Shown piece by piece: positions 1 through 14,309 of a DNA stretch of 64,000 bases. A program made the position numbers and the translations under genes. Location: positions 248,001 to 312,000 of the forward strand of contig OZ004593.1 of assembly GCA_963924555.1 (NCBI GenBank), written 5' to 3'. The notes beneath the pieces are model-generated. The model was given only the letters and a program-made list of their open reading frames with translations. It did not search any database and was not told where the DNA came from. The stretch comes from Crambe crambe (Eukaryota > Porifera > Demospongiae > Poecilosclerida > Crambeidae). Position 1 is the first letter of the stretch, and the number at the start of each line of letters is the position of its first letter.

Positions 1-3000
1 ATATCTCGGATGTCTTCTGGCCGCATCAATACACAGGCCAATGTGGAGAGTAGGACTCTGGCACAGATATTCCTGATACGCAGCCTTCAGGAGCAAATAG
101 CTAACCTCAAGCACAAAATCCAAGACAACCACTCCTCTGCTGATGAACTTTCTGAAGACTTGGGCTTCATTTTAGCAGAACATAATAAACTTGCGGAGGA
201 AATTGGGCTCTCCTGTCAGAAGCTGGACACTGAAAGTGGAGCAACGGTTAGAGCCACTAAGGGCAAAAAAACCTTGGAGAAAGAGGTATAGACCATACTA
301 ATCTCTCTCTCTCTTTAGTTTCTACTATTATTGTTATAATGATAGCATGTATAGTTTTCCTCCCCACAGCTTCTATCTCTGGCTGAACAACTTAAAGAAC
401 TGGATTCCATACTCAAGTCCAAAAGTCAAGATTCAGGTCACTACTTCAACTTCCAAATTGGAGAACAACACACACAGAGATCTAACCTCATGCACAATAC
501 CTCTTGGCTCTCCTTAAGCAGTGATGGATCCATTCGCTCACCAAATTCACCGTCTTTGCCATCCAGGTACCTTGCCAAAGAGGTCAGCTTAAAGAGCACT
601 AACACTTCCACCGAAAGGGCCCTTGAATCTAATTCATCAATGTCCACAATAGAAGGCCTTGAGGAGCTAGAGGAAGATAGCAGAAGAGAAGGAGGGTGGA
701 GACATGAGCAAACTAGTGTATTGAATGATCTTACATTAAAACATATTACATCTGATCCTAATGACCAAGGCAAAGAGAAAGCTTCCAATCACCCAATGGA
801 TGAAATTGTAACAACTCCATCTCTTACAGTTTCTGGAAGTAAGAGCAAACAAGATCCCAAACCAAAAGCAGTATTTCGTTCTCGAATACCAAGGCGAATT
901 CGTGGGTCAACTTCTCTCCCTGCAGTCAATCATCAACACAGTCCAAGAACCAAGACTGACAGTGATTTTTCTGGATCAGAACTCTCTCCGATGGATAGAG
1001 CAAAGATCAGTCCAAAATGGGAGCAAGAACCAGGATCTAGCCTCCCTGATCCTAACTCATGGAAATCCTCCAGTGGTGGTAGTGTGCCTATCAGAAAGCA
1101 GTATAGTGATCAAGAAGGTGATCTAAGACTGAGAATTCCAAAAAATATCTACCAGGAGAAGAGGAACACCAGTAGAGATACAAATGTATCTACTAATCTT
1201 GACACTGGGGAATCATTGCGAATCCAAGAGGATTTAGTACAATTATCCAGTGAGGAAAACTCATCACCCAATGATACTCAGCATCATTACTCCTCAGAGC
1301 AAAGACCCACTGATGGCACTAATCCAGTAGCTATGAGCTTAGGAGTTCACAGGTTCCCTCCAGCCAGACCTGTGATATCCACTACTACTGGATCAGTCAC
1401 AAGTAATTCATCTGGAAGGTCACTATCCAGCACATCAACAAGAGTAGCATCAGTCATGTCGACTTCAGCTGGGATGTTAGGGCCTTCCACAGTAGAACCT
1501 GTATTGACTACTTCATCTAACTTGCTCAGTCCAGTACGAAGTACAGGAGTAGGTAGTGGAGAGTGTGGAAAAGAGCACTTTGATGACGTGAGGGGTCAGA
1601 GAACAGGGCAAGTGAACAAGAGTATTGTACAGCACAGGACGGAGAATGTGGTGCAAGAGTCTATTGGAGAAGAAAGTGTGGACATGGCAAGGAAGGAGAT
1701 GGAGAGTGATGCACCTGTACTATCTGTGTAAGTACTTACATTCTGTTAGTAACCAAAATTTACTCCATTCTTTTCTTTACAGTGATAGTATGGAAGCTCT
1801 GAAGAGAGATTTAGTGGCTTTACGAGAACAAATTATTAACGAGTCACAATCTTTGGTCATCCAGTCACAATCATCCAACTCGACCCATTATCAGTCACTT
1901 CCGACTCACAACCTTGGCTCATCGATTCACCCTGGTAGATTGTCAATGTCACCTAGTGATCAACCTCCTATCAGTAACATTCTGAGTTCTTCCTTACCAC
2001 CCAACGAAAACAGAGTTACTACTCCTGTGACTACCTCTATGCAAGGCTCTCCAGTTCCCAGTCAATTTGCAACCTCAAGTACTCCTAGCTCGTTCAGTTT
2101 TAACCCCTCATCCCTACCCCATGCTATCACTTCTTCGACTTTTGCTTCACCACTTCATAACAGCTCTGCTGCCTTTCATGGTCAGAGTGCCTTTGTTTCC
2201 TCGCCACTTCATAACTCTGCAGCTTCCATGCCACTGCACAGCTCTGCTGCCTTTAACTCACCACTCCACAGTCAGAATGCCTCCGCTTCCTCACTACTTC
2301 ATAACTCTGCAGCCTCCACCTTACCACTGCACAGCTCTGCTTCCTCACTTCACAGTCAGAGTGTCTTTGCTTCCTCACCACTTCATAACTCTGCAGCCTC
2401 CACCTTACCACTGCACACCTCTGCTGCCTTTAACTCACCACTCCACAGTCAGAGTGCCTCTGCTTCCTCACTACTTCATAACTCTGCAGCCTCCACCTTA
2501 CCACTGCACAGCTCTGCTGCCTTTAACTCACCACTCCACAGTCAGAATGCCTCCGCTTCCTCACTACTTCATAACTCTGCAGCCTCCACCTTACCACTGC
2601 ACAGCTCTGCTTCCTCACTTCACAGTCAGAGTGTCTTTGCTTCCTCACCACTTCATAACTCTGCAGCCTCCACCTTACCACTGCACACCTCTGCTGCCTT
2701 TAACTCACCACTCCACAGTCAGAGTGCCTCTGCTTCCTCACTACTTCATAACTCTGCAGCCTCCACCTTACCACTGCACAGCTCTGCTTCCTCACTTCAC
2801 AGTCAGAGTGTCTTTGCTTCCTCACCACTTCATAACTCTGCAGCCTCCACCTTACCACTGCACACCTCTGCTGCCTTTAACTCACCACTCCACAGTCAGA
2901 GTGCCTCTGCTTCCTCACTACTTCATAACTCTGCAGCCTCCACCTTACCACTGCACAGCTCTGCTTCCTCACTTCACAGTCAGAGTGTCTTTGCTTCCTC

Positions 3001-6000
3001 ACCACTTCATAACTCTGCAGCCTCCACCTTACCACTGCACACCTCTGCTGCCTTTAACTCACCACTCCACAGTCAGAGTGCCTCTGCTTCCTCACTACTT
3101 CATAACTCTGCAGCCTCCACCTTACCACTGCACAGCTCTGCTTCCTCACTTCACAGTCAGAGTATTTTTGCTTCCTCGCCACTTCATAACTCTGCAGCCT
3201 CCACCTTACCACTGCACAGCTCTGCTTCCTCACTTCACAATCAGAGTGTCTTTGCTTCCTTGCCACTTCATAACTCAGCAGCCTCCACCAACTCACCATT
3301 GCACAGCTCTGCTCTCTTTAACTCACCACTCCACAGTCAGAATGCCTTCGCTTCCTCACCACTTCATAACTCTGCAGCCTCCACCTTACCACTTCACAGC
3401 TCACCACTCCACAGTCAGTTCACTTCGTCACCACTTCATAACTCTGCAACCTCCACCTTACCACTGCACAACTCTGCTGTCTTAAGTTCACCACTTCATA
3501 GTTTCACTTCCTCCCCACTTTATAACCTTGCAGCATCCACCTTATCACTCCATAACTCTGCTGCCTTAAACTCACCACTTCACAGTCACAGTGCCTCACC
3601 ACTTCATAACTCCACAATTTCCTCCTCACCGCTGCACAGTTCTGCTGCCTACAGTCACAGTGCCTCCTCACCACTTCATAACACTGCAGCATCCACCTCA
3701 CCACTGCATGGCTCTGCTGCCTTTAACTCACCACTTCAAAGTCACAGTGCCTTTGCTTTTTCACCACTTCATAACCCCACAACTTCATCCTCACCACTGC
3801 ATGGCTCTGCAAATTTTGGCTCACCAATGCATAGTTCACTGGCCTCGCCTCACAATTCTGCTACCTTCACTTCACCCCTTCATAGCAGCTCTTCAGCCTG
3901 TGCTCAAATTCCGCACTCTCTTGCCCACATCTCAGTTCACAGTACTTCATCCCATCCTTCATCAATTCACAGAGCTCTATCCCACACTTCACTTCATAGT
4001 GTTTCTTCCCACTCCTCATCACTTCAAAGTGCTCTCTCACACATCTCATCAATTCATAGCTGTCCAGGGCACACCTCCTCACCATTTCATACACCACCTA
4101 TTATTAACAGCTCTCCAGCATACATCTCACCAGTTCATAGCACCTCACCCAGTGTTTTGAGTTTACCAATCAGAACCTCTGATCACCAAGATGTGAGTGC
4201 TGAAGCATCCAGTAATATTACCCCTATCTCTGATATGAAGGAAGCTGTGCCGACTCCATCTACTTGTGTATCTCCTCTACACACTGCCAGAAAGCAAAGA
4301 AATCCGAGTCATTCTGCAAAACAGAAGAACCGTACATTCACTTCTTCCCTTCTATCATCATCTCATGGCAGTGCTTTGCTAAATTCCACTTCTTTATCAC
4401 CACTGCGCAATTTCTCTCCACTGCCATCCAAAACACCACTACTCACTAACTCCTCCATTCTGTCTCCAGGGACCAAATCACGCAGCTCTTCCATCTCTCC
4501 ACTACCTTCCCAAGACGCTGCATCATTACTTCCTCGCAAATTTCTAACTTCCCCATCTCTTCTTGGAAATACCACACCACTGCTACAAAGCTCGTCGACT
4601 AGTCCTGCACCACTCCATGATACCTCATCACTTTCATCAATATCAATCTCCTCCAAGAGTCAAGCTGAATCCAATATCACATATTCCGGAACTTCTTCCA
4701 TCTCCAGTCATAGCAATTTCCACCTCAATGAGTCTGTGAGTAATCTAGATCATGGTAGCAGGTCTAATGTGTGTAGCCCTCCACATTATTCACAGGGTTC
4801 TCCCAAAAGAAGCTTTGATAGTATCTCTCAGGAGAGTTGGTGTCCTTCCTCCATTTCTGAGCAGGATAGTCGAGGAAAATCACTTGAGGGGTTGAAAAGT
4901 GGTACAATTGCTGGCTACTCTATGAGTCATTCCTCGGCACTGGCACCAGACCAGGCCCATCCAGTAGCAGGATATTCCGTGGCCACATCAAGTCTTCCAC
5001 ATACTAGAACTTTATCTTCAGGATCAGATAAAAAGGACAGTCAAGGCCACCAGAGCAGAAGTTCTGACGAAGCTGGTAATGGTAAGCCTGCAAAGATACT
5101 AAAAAAAGGACTTGGTCTTACGGTTCAAGTTGACTCCTCCACTAATAATAGCCAGAGCCATGATGGGGACGACAATGAACCTGATATCTCTCCTCGCATA
5201 AATAGAGCAAAAAAAGAAGGCTCTTCTTTAAACCGGTTACCTACTAGCAGTTATAGATTCCAACCCATCACTCCTCATATTCATACAAGCCATTCCACTC
5301 CTTCTGTTCCAATTGTAAGATCAAGGCCAATTCATCCACGTAACTTTGGTCCATCCACAGTGCGAGCTTGCAGTCAACCAGACATTGAACATAGCAATCA
5401 CTCTGCTACACATCGCAAACAATCCAAGAAAAAAAGAGTGCGTAAATTGCACCAGTGTCATGACGCAAGTGAAGATGTGGACCGAGGTAATGAGAATCAT
5501 TTCAACATATCCCAGAACAATAGACCCCTTGTGACTTCCACACCTATTCCTAGATATAATAGTGATAGTATTTTACCTTCCACTACCACCAAACCAAAAG
5601 TGGAGGATAGGATAAAAAATATACAAAAAGAGAGGCACCATACAGTCAGAAACGTCTCTGCTTCATGTGATAAATTCTCCCCATTTAATGATGGCATACA
5701 TGCCCATCTCCTCTCCAAGTCTTCTTTGCCAGCTGCAAGTCCACACAAGGAATACTACATCTACAGTTATCCCAAATCAGCAAGCAGACAGGGAAAATCA
5801 CACTCCAACAGAAAAAAGAAATATCACAGGTCCACTCGAGATTCCGATCCTGAAGAGGAGGAGTTCCTGGAAAGAGAAAGGGACTCTCTTTCTCATTCTC
5901 CCTCTCTCTCTGACACACCATCAGACATCATCCATAGTCATGACCACATATCCAGCAGTCATCCTCAGAGCAAGATGTTTCACCGACATCACTCACAACA

Positions 6001-6389
6001 TCACATACCTCCTGGTGGTACCAGTGGCAGGCCAAAGATCAAGCTACCTGAGTACAATGACCATACAACAAGAGATCCTCTCTTAGTGGTGAATATACAC
6101 AAGACAGCTAAGGAACGTGAGAACAAGAGGAAGAGAAGGCCAAGAGCTAGTGGTACAGACCCAGCTTATGTGGTGAACCACCATCAATATAGCAGTGACA
6201 GTGAGACAGAGGTAAGAGCTACTCTTGATCCCAACAATAGTTGTGACCCTCCCACCCTTCCAGGTCGTGGATGGTATTGGTAGCATAGATTTGAAAGATG
6301 CAGTGCAGCTGGCCAGAGAACTGAGGAGGCGTTCAGAACAAATGCGTGGAACGTTAAGAATGGAACTGGGAAGACATGGCCTTTTATAA
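1..6389 (+). CDS. Large low-complexity coiled-coil protein, 5'-truncated (unrecognised)
   Basis: Exons read as <1..285, 370..1727, 1783..6211 and 6264..6389. The introns are 84, 55 and 52 nt with GT-AG ends, and the frame is continuous, giving about 2,065 residues to the stop at 6387-6389. The frame is open at base 1, so the true start may lie upstream; the first ATG is at 10. The first 130 residues are helical and charged (SLQEQIANLKHKI, LAEQLKELDSILK), a probable coiled coil. Then follows a long Ser/Thr/Pro-rich, presumably disordered region, with a His/Ser/Leu repeat array encoded at 2140-3860. Basic patches (KKKRVRKLHQ, RKKKYHR, KRKRRPRA) precede a final amphipathic helix (LKDAVQLARELRRRSEQMR) on its own exon. 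I do not recognise the family. The coiled-coil start and C-terminal helix faintly recall AKNA-type centrosomal proteins, but I cannot confirm this. The gene meets its neighbour tail-to-tail, 81 bp away. Confidence 0.75.
2140..3860 (+). repeat. Coding minisatellite with 177-bp higher-order unit
   Basis: A short theme encoding variants of SSPLHNSAASTLPLHSSA is repeated through about 1.7 kb of the coding exon. In the centre the theme is organised in a 177-bp (59-residue) higher-order unit. The phrase tctttgcttcctc recurs near 2366, 2633, 2810, 2987 and 3164, so the last three intervals are exactly 177 bp and the first is 177 plus 90. The central copies are almost identical in DNA, which implies recent homogenisation or expansion. 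The flanking copies are diverged. All units are multiples of three, so the reading frame survives. Confidence 0.9.
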
Positions 6390-6470
6390 ACTATAATTCA
6401 TTTAATTCATATACAATTAATTTATCCATGGAATCTTAGCTATAATGTTTTTGAATGAAGTCATCCATTA

Positions 6471-8227
6471 TTATATACCAACTGCTTCTTCCATCTTGAC
6501 TGCATCCACAATATTTTGGTTGGATTGTCCAGTGCTCTTGTCAACCTTTTCTTTAGCCACGCCATCTATTTCACTCTCTGGATCCATCTCTTTCCCTCCA
6601 GCTTTCAAATCTCCACTTGTATCAACTTCAGTGTTAATTTTATTAGTCGCAACCCGATCAGTATGTGCCTCCCCCAACGTATCACTTTCAATCTGTACCA
6701 AGTTGCTTGCCTCAGGTTTTTTGCTATCTTTGACTACTGTGGATGTTGGAATGTGGTCAGGTATACTTTCTCTAGGATCTTTCTTCTCCGTATCACATGT
6801 TGTTTCCTTCCCATTTTCATCCATCTTCTTGGATGTAGCTACATCAGCATCTTGTTCATCCTCAGGCTTAATAGGTTTACTGATTTTATCCTGACTTCCT
6901 CTGAGTGAGTCCCTCTTTGAGCGTTCAGCTCTCTCTTCCTTGAGCAGGCTGGAACGTCTGCTCCCTGAATCCTTCTTGACTCTGTTTCTCCCACCAGGCG
7001 GGGCTGATCCATAGATTTGACTTGCCATTTTCATACTATCTCTGTTGCTTAAGGGTCCCTTTGATGATGAGGTTTTAATCTTATCAATGCTTCTGGTACT
7101 GGTAGAAGTGTGTAGTCCATGTGACACGAAGACATTTGGTTTAGATCGGCCCGACAAGTCACCATTAAAGAGAGACTTGCAAAAATTTCCAGAATATGTA
7201 CCAGGTTTCAGACCACTACTGCTACTGCTTCGTTTGGATGCTGACTTTATAGGGGACAACTGATCTACTCTTATTTGATGAGAACTGGAGGAGGCAGCAT
7301 TGATATTGGAGATGGACCAACTCTTTGCTGAGCTGATTGAAGTAATACTAATTTTAGCATCAATACCACAACTGCTATCTTTATCTTCTGATTGGGCTTG
7401 AGATGTGAGTTTCTTTCTGGTCATTTGTGATTTGGATGAACCTTGATCTTCAGAACACAACTCTTCTGTCACCTTATTTTTATCCTTTGGTGGATTCTTT
7501 TGGGTGAAGTTTGGTATGGGAGGTTCTTTGGGATCTGGAAAATTTTCAGATGATTGAGACTCAGCAGGACCATCTGAATCTGATGGTTTGTGCTCAGGAA
7601 GACTGGATGACTTAAGCTCAGGAGTACCTTCTGAATTGGATGATTTGGGGTCAGGTAGACCTCCTGGAGGATTTTCAGATGGAATTGGCTGAGATCTAGA
7701 GTCATGAACCTCAGTTAGCTTGAGTTCAGGAAGATTTTTAGATGGTACAGAAATTTTGGATTCATTCTTCACGCTTGATTGAGGTGGTGACTCTAAGACG
7801 ATTGCTGAAGTTGCATGTGCTGAAGGAGAGGGCCAAGGTTTGGATGTTGGCTCGGGTGAGAAATCAGCATCAGACATTGATAAGTCAGACAGGTCTTCTA
7901 TTTTAAGTTCTATGGCATCTTTCATTGAAATAGGTGTAATATCTTCATAAACAACACTGTCTTTATCCTATAAAAATAATAAATAATTCAGCTAGTTAGA
8001 TCCAATGCTTTATATCATGATATTAGCTAGCCTATAGCTGTAGAGAGAGAAGAGGCAATTACTTACCTTTCCATTTGGAGGTGGAATAACAGGTTGCAGT
8101 TGAACTTCATTTTCCTTGGAAGTGTGAGGCAGTGATGCTGCAAGATCTAGGTAAAGCGGCTAGTTAAGCTTAGTTAATAAAACTTACCCGGAACAGCGAC
8201 TTCTACCTTGGAGGTTCCACAGCCCAT
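6471..8227 (-). CDS. Ser/Lys/Pro-rich protein with MGC lipidation-type N-terminus (unrecognised)
   Basis: Exons on the minus strand are 8227..8188, 8146..8067 and 7967..6471, giving 538 residues. The splice sites are GT-AG and the phases match. The chosen start gives MGCGTSKVEV, a textbook N-myristoylation context (Gly2, Thr5 and Ser6, Lys7) with a neighbouring Cys3 suitable for palmitoylation, so membrane anchoring is likely. This N-terminus supports the small first exon. The rest has no recognisable domain. It is rich in Ser, Pro, Glu and Lys, with repeated PELKSSS/LPEHKPSDS-like stretches and several basic clusters (RRSSLLKEERAERSKRDS), and is probably disordered. It lies tail-to-tail with the upstream repeat gene and just downstream of the queuine transferase. 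A signalling scaffold role is only inference from the anchor. Confidence 0.7.
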
Positions 8228-8345
8228 GCTAGAAACGCTAGTTATACAGTCAAATTCTTTTGAGCCTTTACCACAAGAATTAATGCAGCTGCTTAAATTA
8301 TACTTTATAATAACAGACTGTTATTAATAATAATCTGGTGAATCA

Positions 8346-10137
<1,792 letters not shown>

Positions 10138-10217
10138 TCTGGCAAATATTCTTAATAGTGCACACCATAGCCATGCGGTTAGTGCCCGCGCGTTTGATTA
10201 TTGCCATGGCAACGGCA
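10138..10217. promoter_or_regulatory. Shared divergent promoter with RFX X-box-like palindrome
   Basis: Only 68 bp separate the QTRT1 ATG from the first good ATG of the TTC16-like gene. The stretch TTGCCATGGCAAC at 10201-10213 is a near-perfect X-box inverted repeat (consensus GTTGCC-ATGGCAAC type) bound by RFX factors at ciliary genes. It is preceded by a CpG-rich CCCGCGCG. The palindrome overlaps the candidate ATG at 10206, so translation may start at 10218 instead. Activity as a regulatory site is inference. Confidence 0.55.
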
Positions 10218-13082
10218 ATGTCGGAGAAAGAGGAAGAAGAGAAGGAGAAAGAGGGAGAAGAGAAGGAGAAGGAGAAAGAGAAGAAAGAAGAAGATAAAGA
10301 TGCCTCTACAGATGAGGAAAGATTATCCTATTCAGAAATCATGGCTAGAAAAATTGCTTCCATGTCAGTTGTAGTCAAGTTTGTTGGTTGGCTATAACAT
10401 ATATTTGATTTATCATTAGGTTGAAAGAAGCTTCCGATCTATGTGAGGAAGGGAAGGTGGAAACTGCAGTGGCTAAACTTAATAGGGCCATTGCCTTGCA
10501 ACCAGATAACCCTGAATTGTTCAAGCAGAGAGCTGAGGCTCATTTCGAACTCTGCAATTATCATGCAGCCATCCTCAACTTCAACAAGGTGATTGCTCTC
10601 AAGGAAACAGAACGTGAAGCCATTCACGAGAGACTAGCATTAGTTCATTACCAGTATGGGGTGTCTTTGGCCGCCAGTAAAAACCACAGTGATGCAATTG
10701 AAATCTTTGAGAAGGCCTCCTTTTATGATCCTAGTAATAAAGAAATAATATCAAGAAGGTGAGGAAGAATTGACTATAAGTCTCCACCAACATATTTTCC
10801 TCATTGTAGGGTGGAGTGTTTGATAGCATTGCAGAGGTATACAGACTGTTTGGGAATGATTGAGATGGAATTGAAAGAAAACGATACTAATCCTGATCTG
10901 CTGGTTATCCGAGCTCAACTGAATATCTTATTTGGACAGGTAAGCTATTAACTCTATGTATATACATGGCTATGTTGATATCTTTCCTTGCAGACTGCTA
11001 AGGGGTACAGTGATGTTTGTCGAGCCCTTGAACTTGATCCAGATCATACTGTAGCTCAAGAGATCAAAGATGACTTGGAACTAAGAGCTCGGGAGTGCAA
11101 GAACCAAGTAAAGTAGTAAATATCATTTGTACTAGTGTATTGACACTTGCATGCAGGCAGTGCATCAGAGTCTTATAGGAAAGAAAATGGATGCCTTAAA
11201 GAAAATCAGTATGGCGATAGGAACTGACCCAACTGTACCTGAGTACTATATCTTAAGGTCAGTATTAGCAAGGGCTTATTGCCCTTATTACAATAGAACT
11301 TTAATGCATGGTTAAATCTTGCAGAGGGTCGCTGTACAGGAAGATGGGTGATTTCAATGCTGCTGTGGAGGATTATTTGTGTGCCATGGACAAGTGTGGG
11401 CACAAACAGGACTCACCTGTCTACATCAGTGCCTCCAAACAACTGATCCTCACATATAATGACTTTGCAATGGAGTGCTTCAAGCAGAGGCACTTTGATA
11501 TTGCTATCACTCTTCTCAATAGAGCCATCAAGGATGAAAAGAACGAGAAAGGGCTCTATCTCAATAGAGGAGGTAATATAAATAGTTGGAGTCCCTCTAT
11601 CATCATGTAATGATTGGATGTAGTATTGATTTCAAGATCATTATAGTTAACTATTTCAGACTGTTTCTATCGGATGAATAATCTCCGTTTTGCTCTATCC
11701 GATTATCAGCAAGCTCTGGAAATTGATTCCAGTGACTGGGATGTGTACTGTCGCATTGCTGTTGTGAGCTGTGAGATTGGAGTGGATTTATATGCCAAGG
11801 CCAAGTATGTTTTAGCAGAAGATTACTTCTCTTCAGCCATCCACCATAACCCCAAAGTCAGCTGGTTTTATGTCTGCAGGGCAAGGGCTAGATATGAATT
11901 GAAGGTTAGTAGAAAAAATGTTAATGGAGTAAAGGATATATTTGTGCTTCCCAAGTTAATTAATGTTATAACCATTATTTTGTTTAGCATATCAATGGAG
12001 TAAAGGATGATATATTAGCATCACTTGTGTTGGATCCTTATTCTAACGAACCTCTTTCACTGATAGCCTGTGTCTACTCTGGCAAGTCTAAAGACGAGCT
12101 GATATATAGTGACCACTTTATCAAAATCTACTATGAAATCGAATCACAAATTAAGTGTATGTCTGCCAAACTTAAGAAGAAACCAGACACTCAAACTCCT
12201 ATCAGTAAGAAACAGAGTGATCTATCTCCCAAATCTGCCAATATATTGGGTAATTTGGAGTTGAGGATCGAAAATGGAGAAGAATCAGAAGATGAGATGT
12301 TAACGCCAGAGATATCAGTGAACAAATTATCAAGTGGAGAAGCAGTTGATGGTGTGCAAAGATCTAAGACAGAATTAATACTACCTGAGGATAGAAACAC
12401 TACAAAATTAGTATCAAAATCAGCTGAGACTGTCATTTGGACATCCAAGGTATCAGAGAGCATGAAAATAAAAGTATTTGAAAAAAGCATAGGATCAAAG
12501 ATTGGTGAAGATAGAGGAACCTCACAATTGGCATCTGATGGAAGAACCACAGTGATAAGTGGGGAAACATTAAGATCAAGAAGAGCCACAGTGCCAAGCA
12601 GTGGAGAAACTTCAAGGTCAATAAGATCTAGAAGAAGAAAATCTCGTGATGAAGATTCAATAAGTCTGGCTACAATAGAACAGGTTAACAAACTAGCTTT
12701 ACCTCTTCCCTTGAAGGAAAAAGGTTGTGCTGGAGAAGATGGGAAAGTTCTTAAGCCTCGAGAATGGTCAGTGCTGTCTTATCCCTTACCAGTGCTCAAT
12801 TCTGATCCACATGGGCTCATCCCAACACTGGAAGATTGCTTGCGGGAGGCTCATTTCCACAAATGCATATTTTACTCGAAAAAGAATGTAAGATCGAGTC
12901 ACCACAATAATATTACTCCTGATCCCTTGTATTTTTTTCTACTGCAGTGTACTGAGCAGCTGGAGAAGATGCTGAGAAATCCTCCAGAAATAGCATCACG
13001 ACTACCAAAAATTCAAATTGCTCATGACTTGATTTTAAGAGGTAGAACACCACAAAGAAAGAATATTATAAACAAAAAATAA
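10206..13082 (+). CDS. TTC16: TTC16-like tetratricopeptide protein (ciliary)
   Basis: Nine exons: 10206..10363, 10420..10758, 10810..10939, 10994..11107, 11157..11257, 11325..11572, 11660..11904, 11988..12887 and 12948..13082. Total is 789 residues, with all introns 50 to 90 nt and phases consistent. After an acidic EEKEK-rich start come serial TPRs (AVAKLNRAIALQPDNPELFKQ, AAILNFNKVIALK, DAIEIFEKASFYDP, DFNAAVEDYLCAMDKC, FDIAITLLNRAIKDEK, ALSDYQQALEID). The stretch TYNDFAMECFKQ to GLYLNRG is the most TTC16-like part. The C-terminal third is charged, Ser-rich and probably disordered. TTC16 is a poorly studied protein of motile cilia and testis. The X-box-like site at its 5' end and the CFAP77 neighbour fit a ciliary role. 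The last intron (60 nt) is in frame and could be retained. Confidence 0.82.
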
Positions 13083-13129
13083 TCACTTTTATGTAAGGAG
13101 TGAAAAAGAGAAGGGGTGGGGCTCGAGGA

Positions 13130-13256
13130 TTCTATATAACGCGCGTTCGTTGCGCGCGCTATCTATTGTAGTAACCATGGAGATGTTTATAATTTGTGCA
13201 TGCATGTGAAAAAGAAAAAGCCATCTTGAAACTGCTGTTGCTGTCAGTGGTGTAGA
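13130..13256. promoter_or_regulatory. Promoter region with X-box-like site upstream of CFAP77
   Basis: A CpG-rich stretch with aacgcgcgttcgttgcgcgcgc (13138-13159 area) is followed by GTAACCATGGAGAT at 13171-13184. Its left half GTAACC and the ATGG centre match the RFX X-box; the right half is weak. It lies about 73 bp before the CFAP77 start codon. The motif is seen in the sequence; function is inferred. Confidence 0.4.
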
Positions 13257-14309
13257 ATGAGTAGGAAAGAACTAGGGGCCATAGGATCTCAGAGGACTTC
13301 CTTATCAAGCAATCCTCTTCTGATACAGGTAATGCAGTTATTCAGGTAGTCAACCAAAGACTGTCATCTTTCCACTTTAAGGATGAAGTTGGAAAACCAA
13401 GAAGAAGATGCATGACACTTCCTCCTTCTAACTTCACTTATGGTGCACAGAATATATCCATTGATGGTGGAGTAGCGCAAGGTAAGACATAGAAACTTGG
13501 ACCATACCATCCACATTCATAAAATTTTGCCCAAAAATCAGCCATCTCTGATTGGAAGTGCCACATTCCCAGCTACATAGCCAAGACCAAAAAACCCCAG
13601 AAAGACTTTATGGCACTCAATAAAGCAGCAATCCAGTCAGGTCTAACAACAGCTCAGGAACAGCAGCATTATCGTGCTACTCATGATCTACGGAGAAGAG
13701 ATAAGTCAAGATCTAAGAAGAAAGGATTAACATTTCCAGATGATATGGTATTTGGGATGGCTAACAGGTAATTACCCCCTCCTAGCTTCGTTCCCACTAC
13801 ACACAATAATTTGGGTAGAGAGGGCCTGGGGACGAGGCTACCCCCTCCCTCTTTATATCATTGACTTGCAGACCATCCAGCCCCATCTATCACTTACTGG
13901 AGAACAGATACCAAGAGGAGTGGTTGGAAGGAAGGAAAGAGGAAGATAGGAAGAGGATAGAAGCTGAGATGGAAAGGAAACTCTCTGGGAAAGTGTATGA
14001 GACACGTGCCTCACTTCTCAGACGCTTCTCTGAGCCTGTGGATCCAGCTCCAGACTGGAAGATGGATCGATGGTCAAGGGTAAATGTCCTTAAAAATGAA
14101 TAGATTGATGAAATCAATGAATTATGGATATAGAATCCAGGGGGAAAAAGCAAAAATGTTATATCTTGACTCTTTTGCAGGTCCCTGGACATCTAGAAAC
14201 ATTTCGTAGTGAAAGAGAACGTTCTGGAGCGTTTGATCACCACGCTTCAGATTCTGTTGCCAGGACTGGCCTGTTTGGACATGGAATCTACCAAGCAGCA
14301 AAGTCCTAA
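13257..14309 (+). CDS. CFAP77: Cilia- and flagella-associated protein 77
   Basis: Five exons: 13257..13328, 13382..13481, 13542..13767, 13872..14079 and 14181..14309, giving 244 residues. Family signatures are GKPRRRCMTLP followed by TYG, then QKDFMALNKAAIQSGLTTA, HYRATHDLRRRDKSR, LTFPDDMVFGMANRPSSPI and LLENRYQEEWLEGRK. These match the conserved core of CFAP77, a microtubule inner protein of ciliary doublets. The C-terminal part (FSEPVDPAPDWKMDRW, HHASDSVARTGLFGHGIY) is also family-like. It is somewhat shorter than the vertebrate protein. The preceding gene is also ciliary, and both have X-box-like sites. Confidence 0.88.

Noticed and set aside
2067-3485. A 472-codon alternative-frame ORF over the repeat array, plus minus-strand ORFs in the same place
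   Set aside because: It exists only because repeat units are multiples of three and lack stops. The codon content is nonsense (HHFITLQPPPYHC repeats) and the main frame runs far beyond both ends.
12888-12947. In-frame open stretch in the last TTC16 intron
   Set aside because: It has a proper GTAAGA donor and polypyrimidine-CAG acceptor of typical intron length, so I treat it as an intron, though retention would not break the frame.
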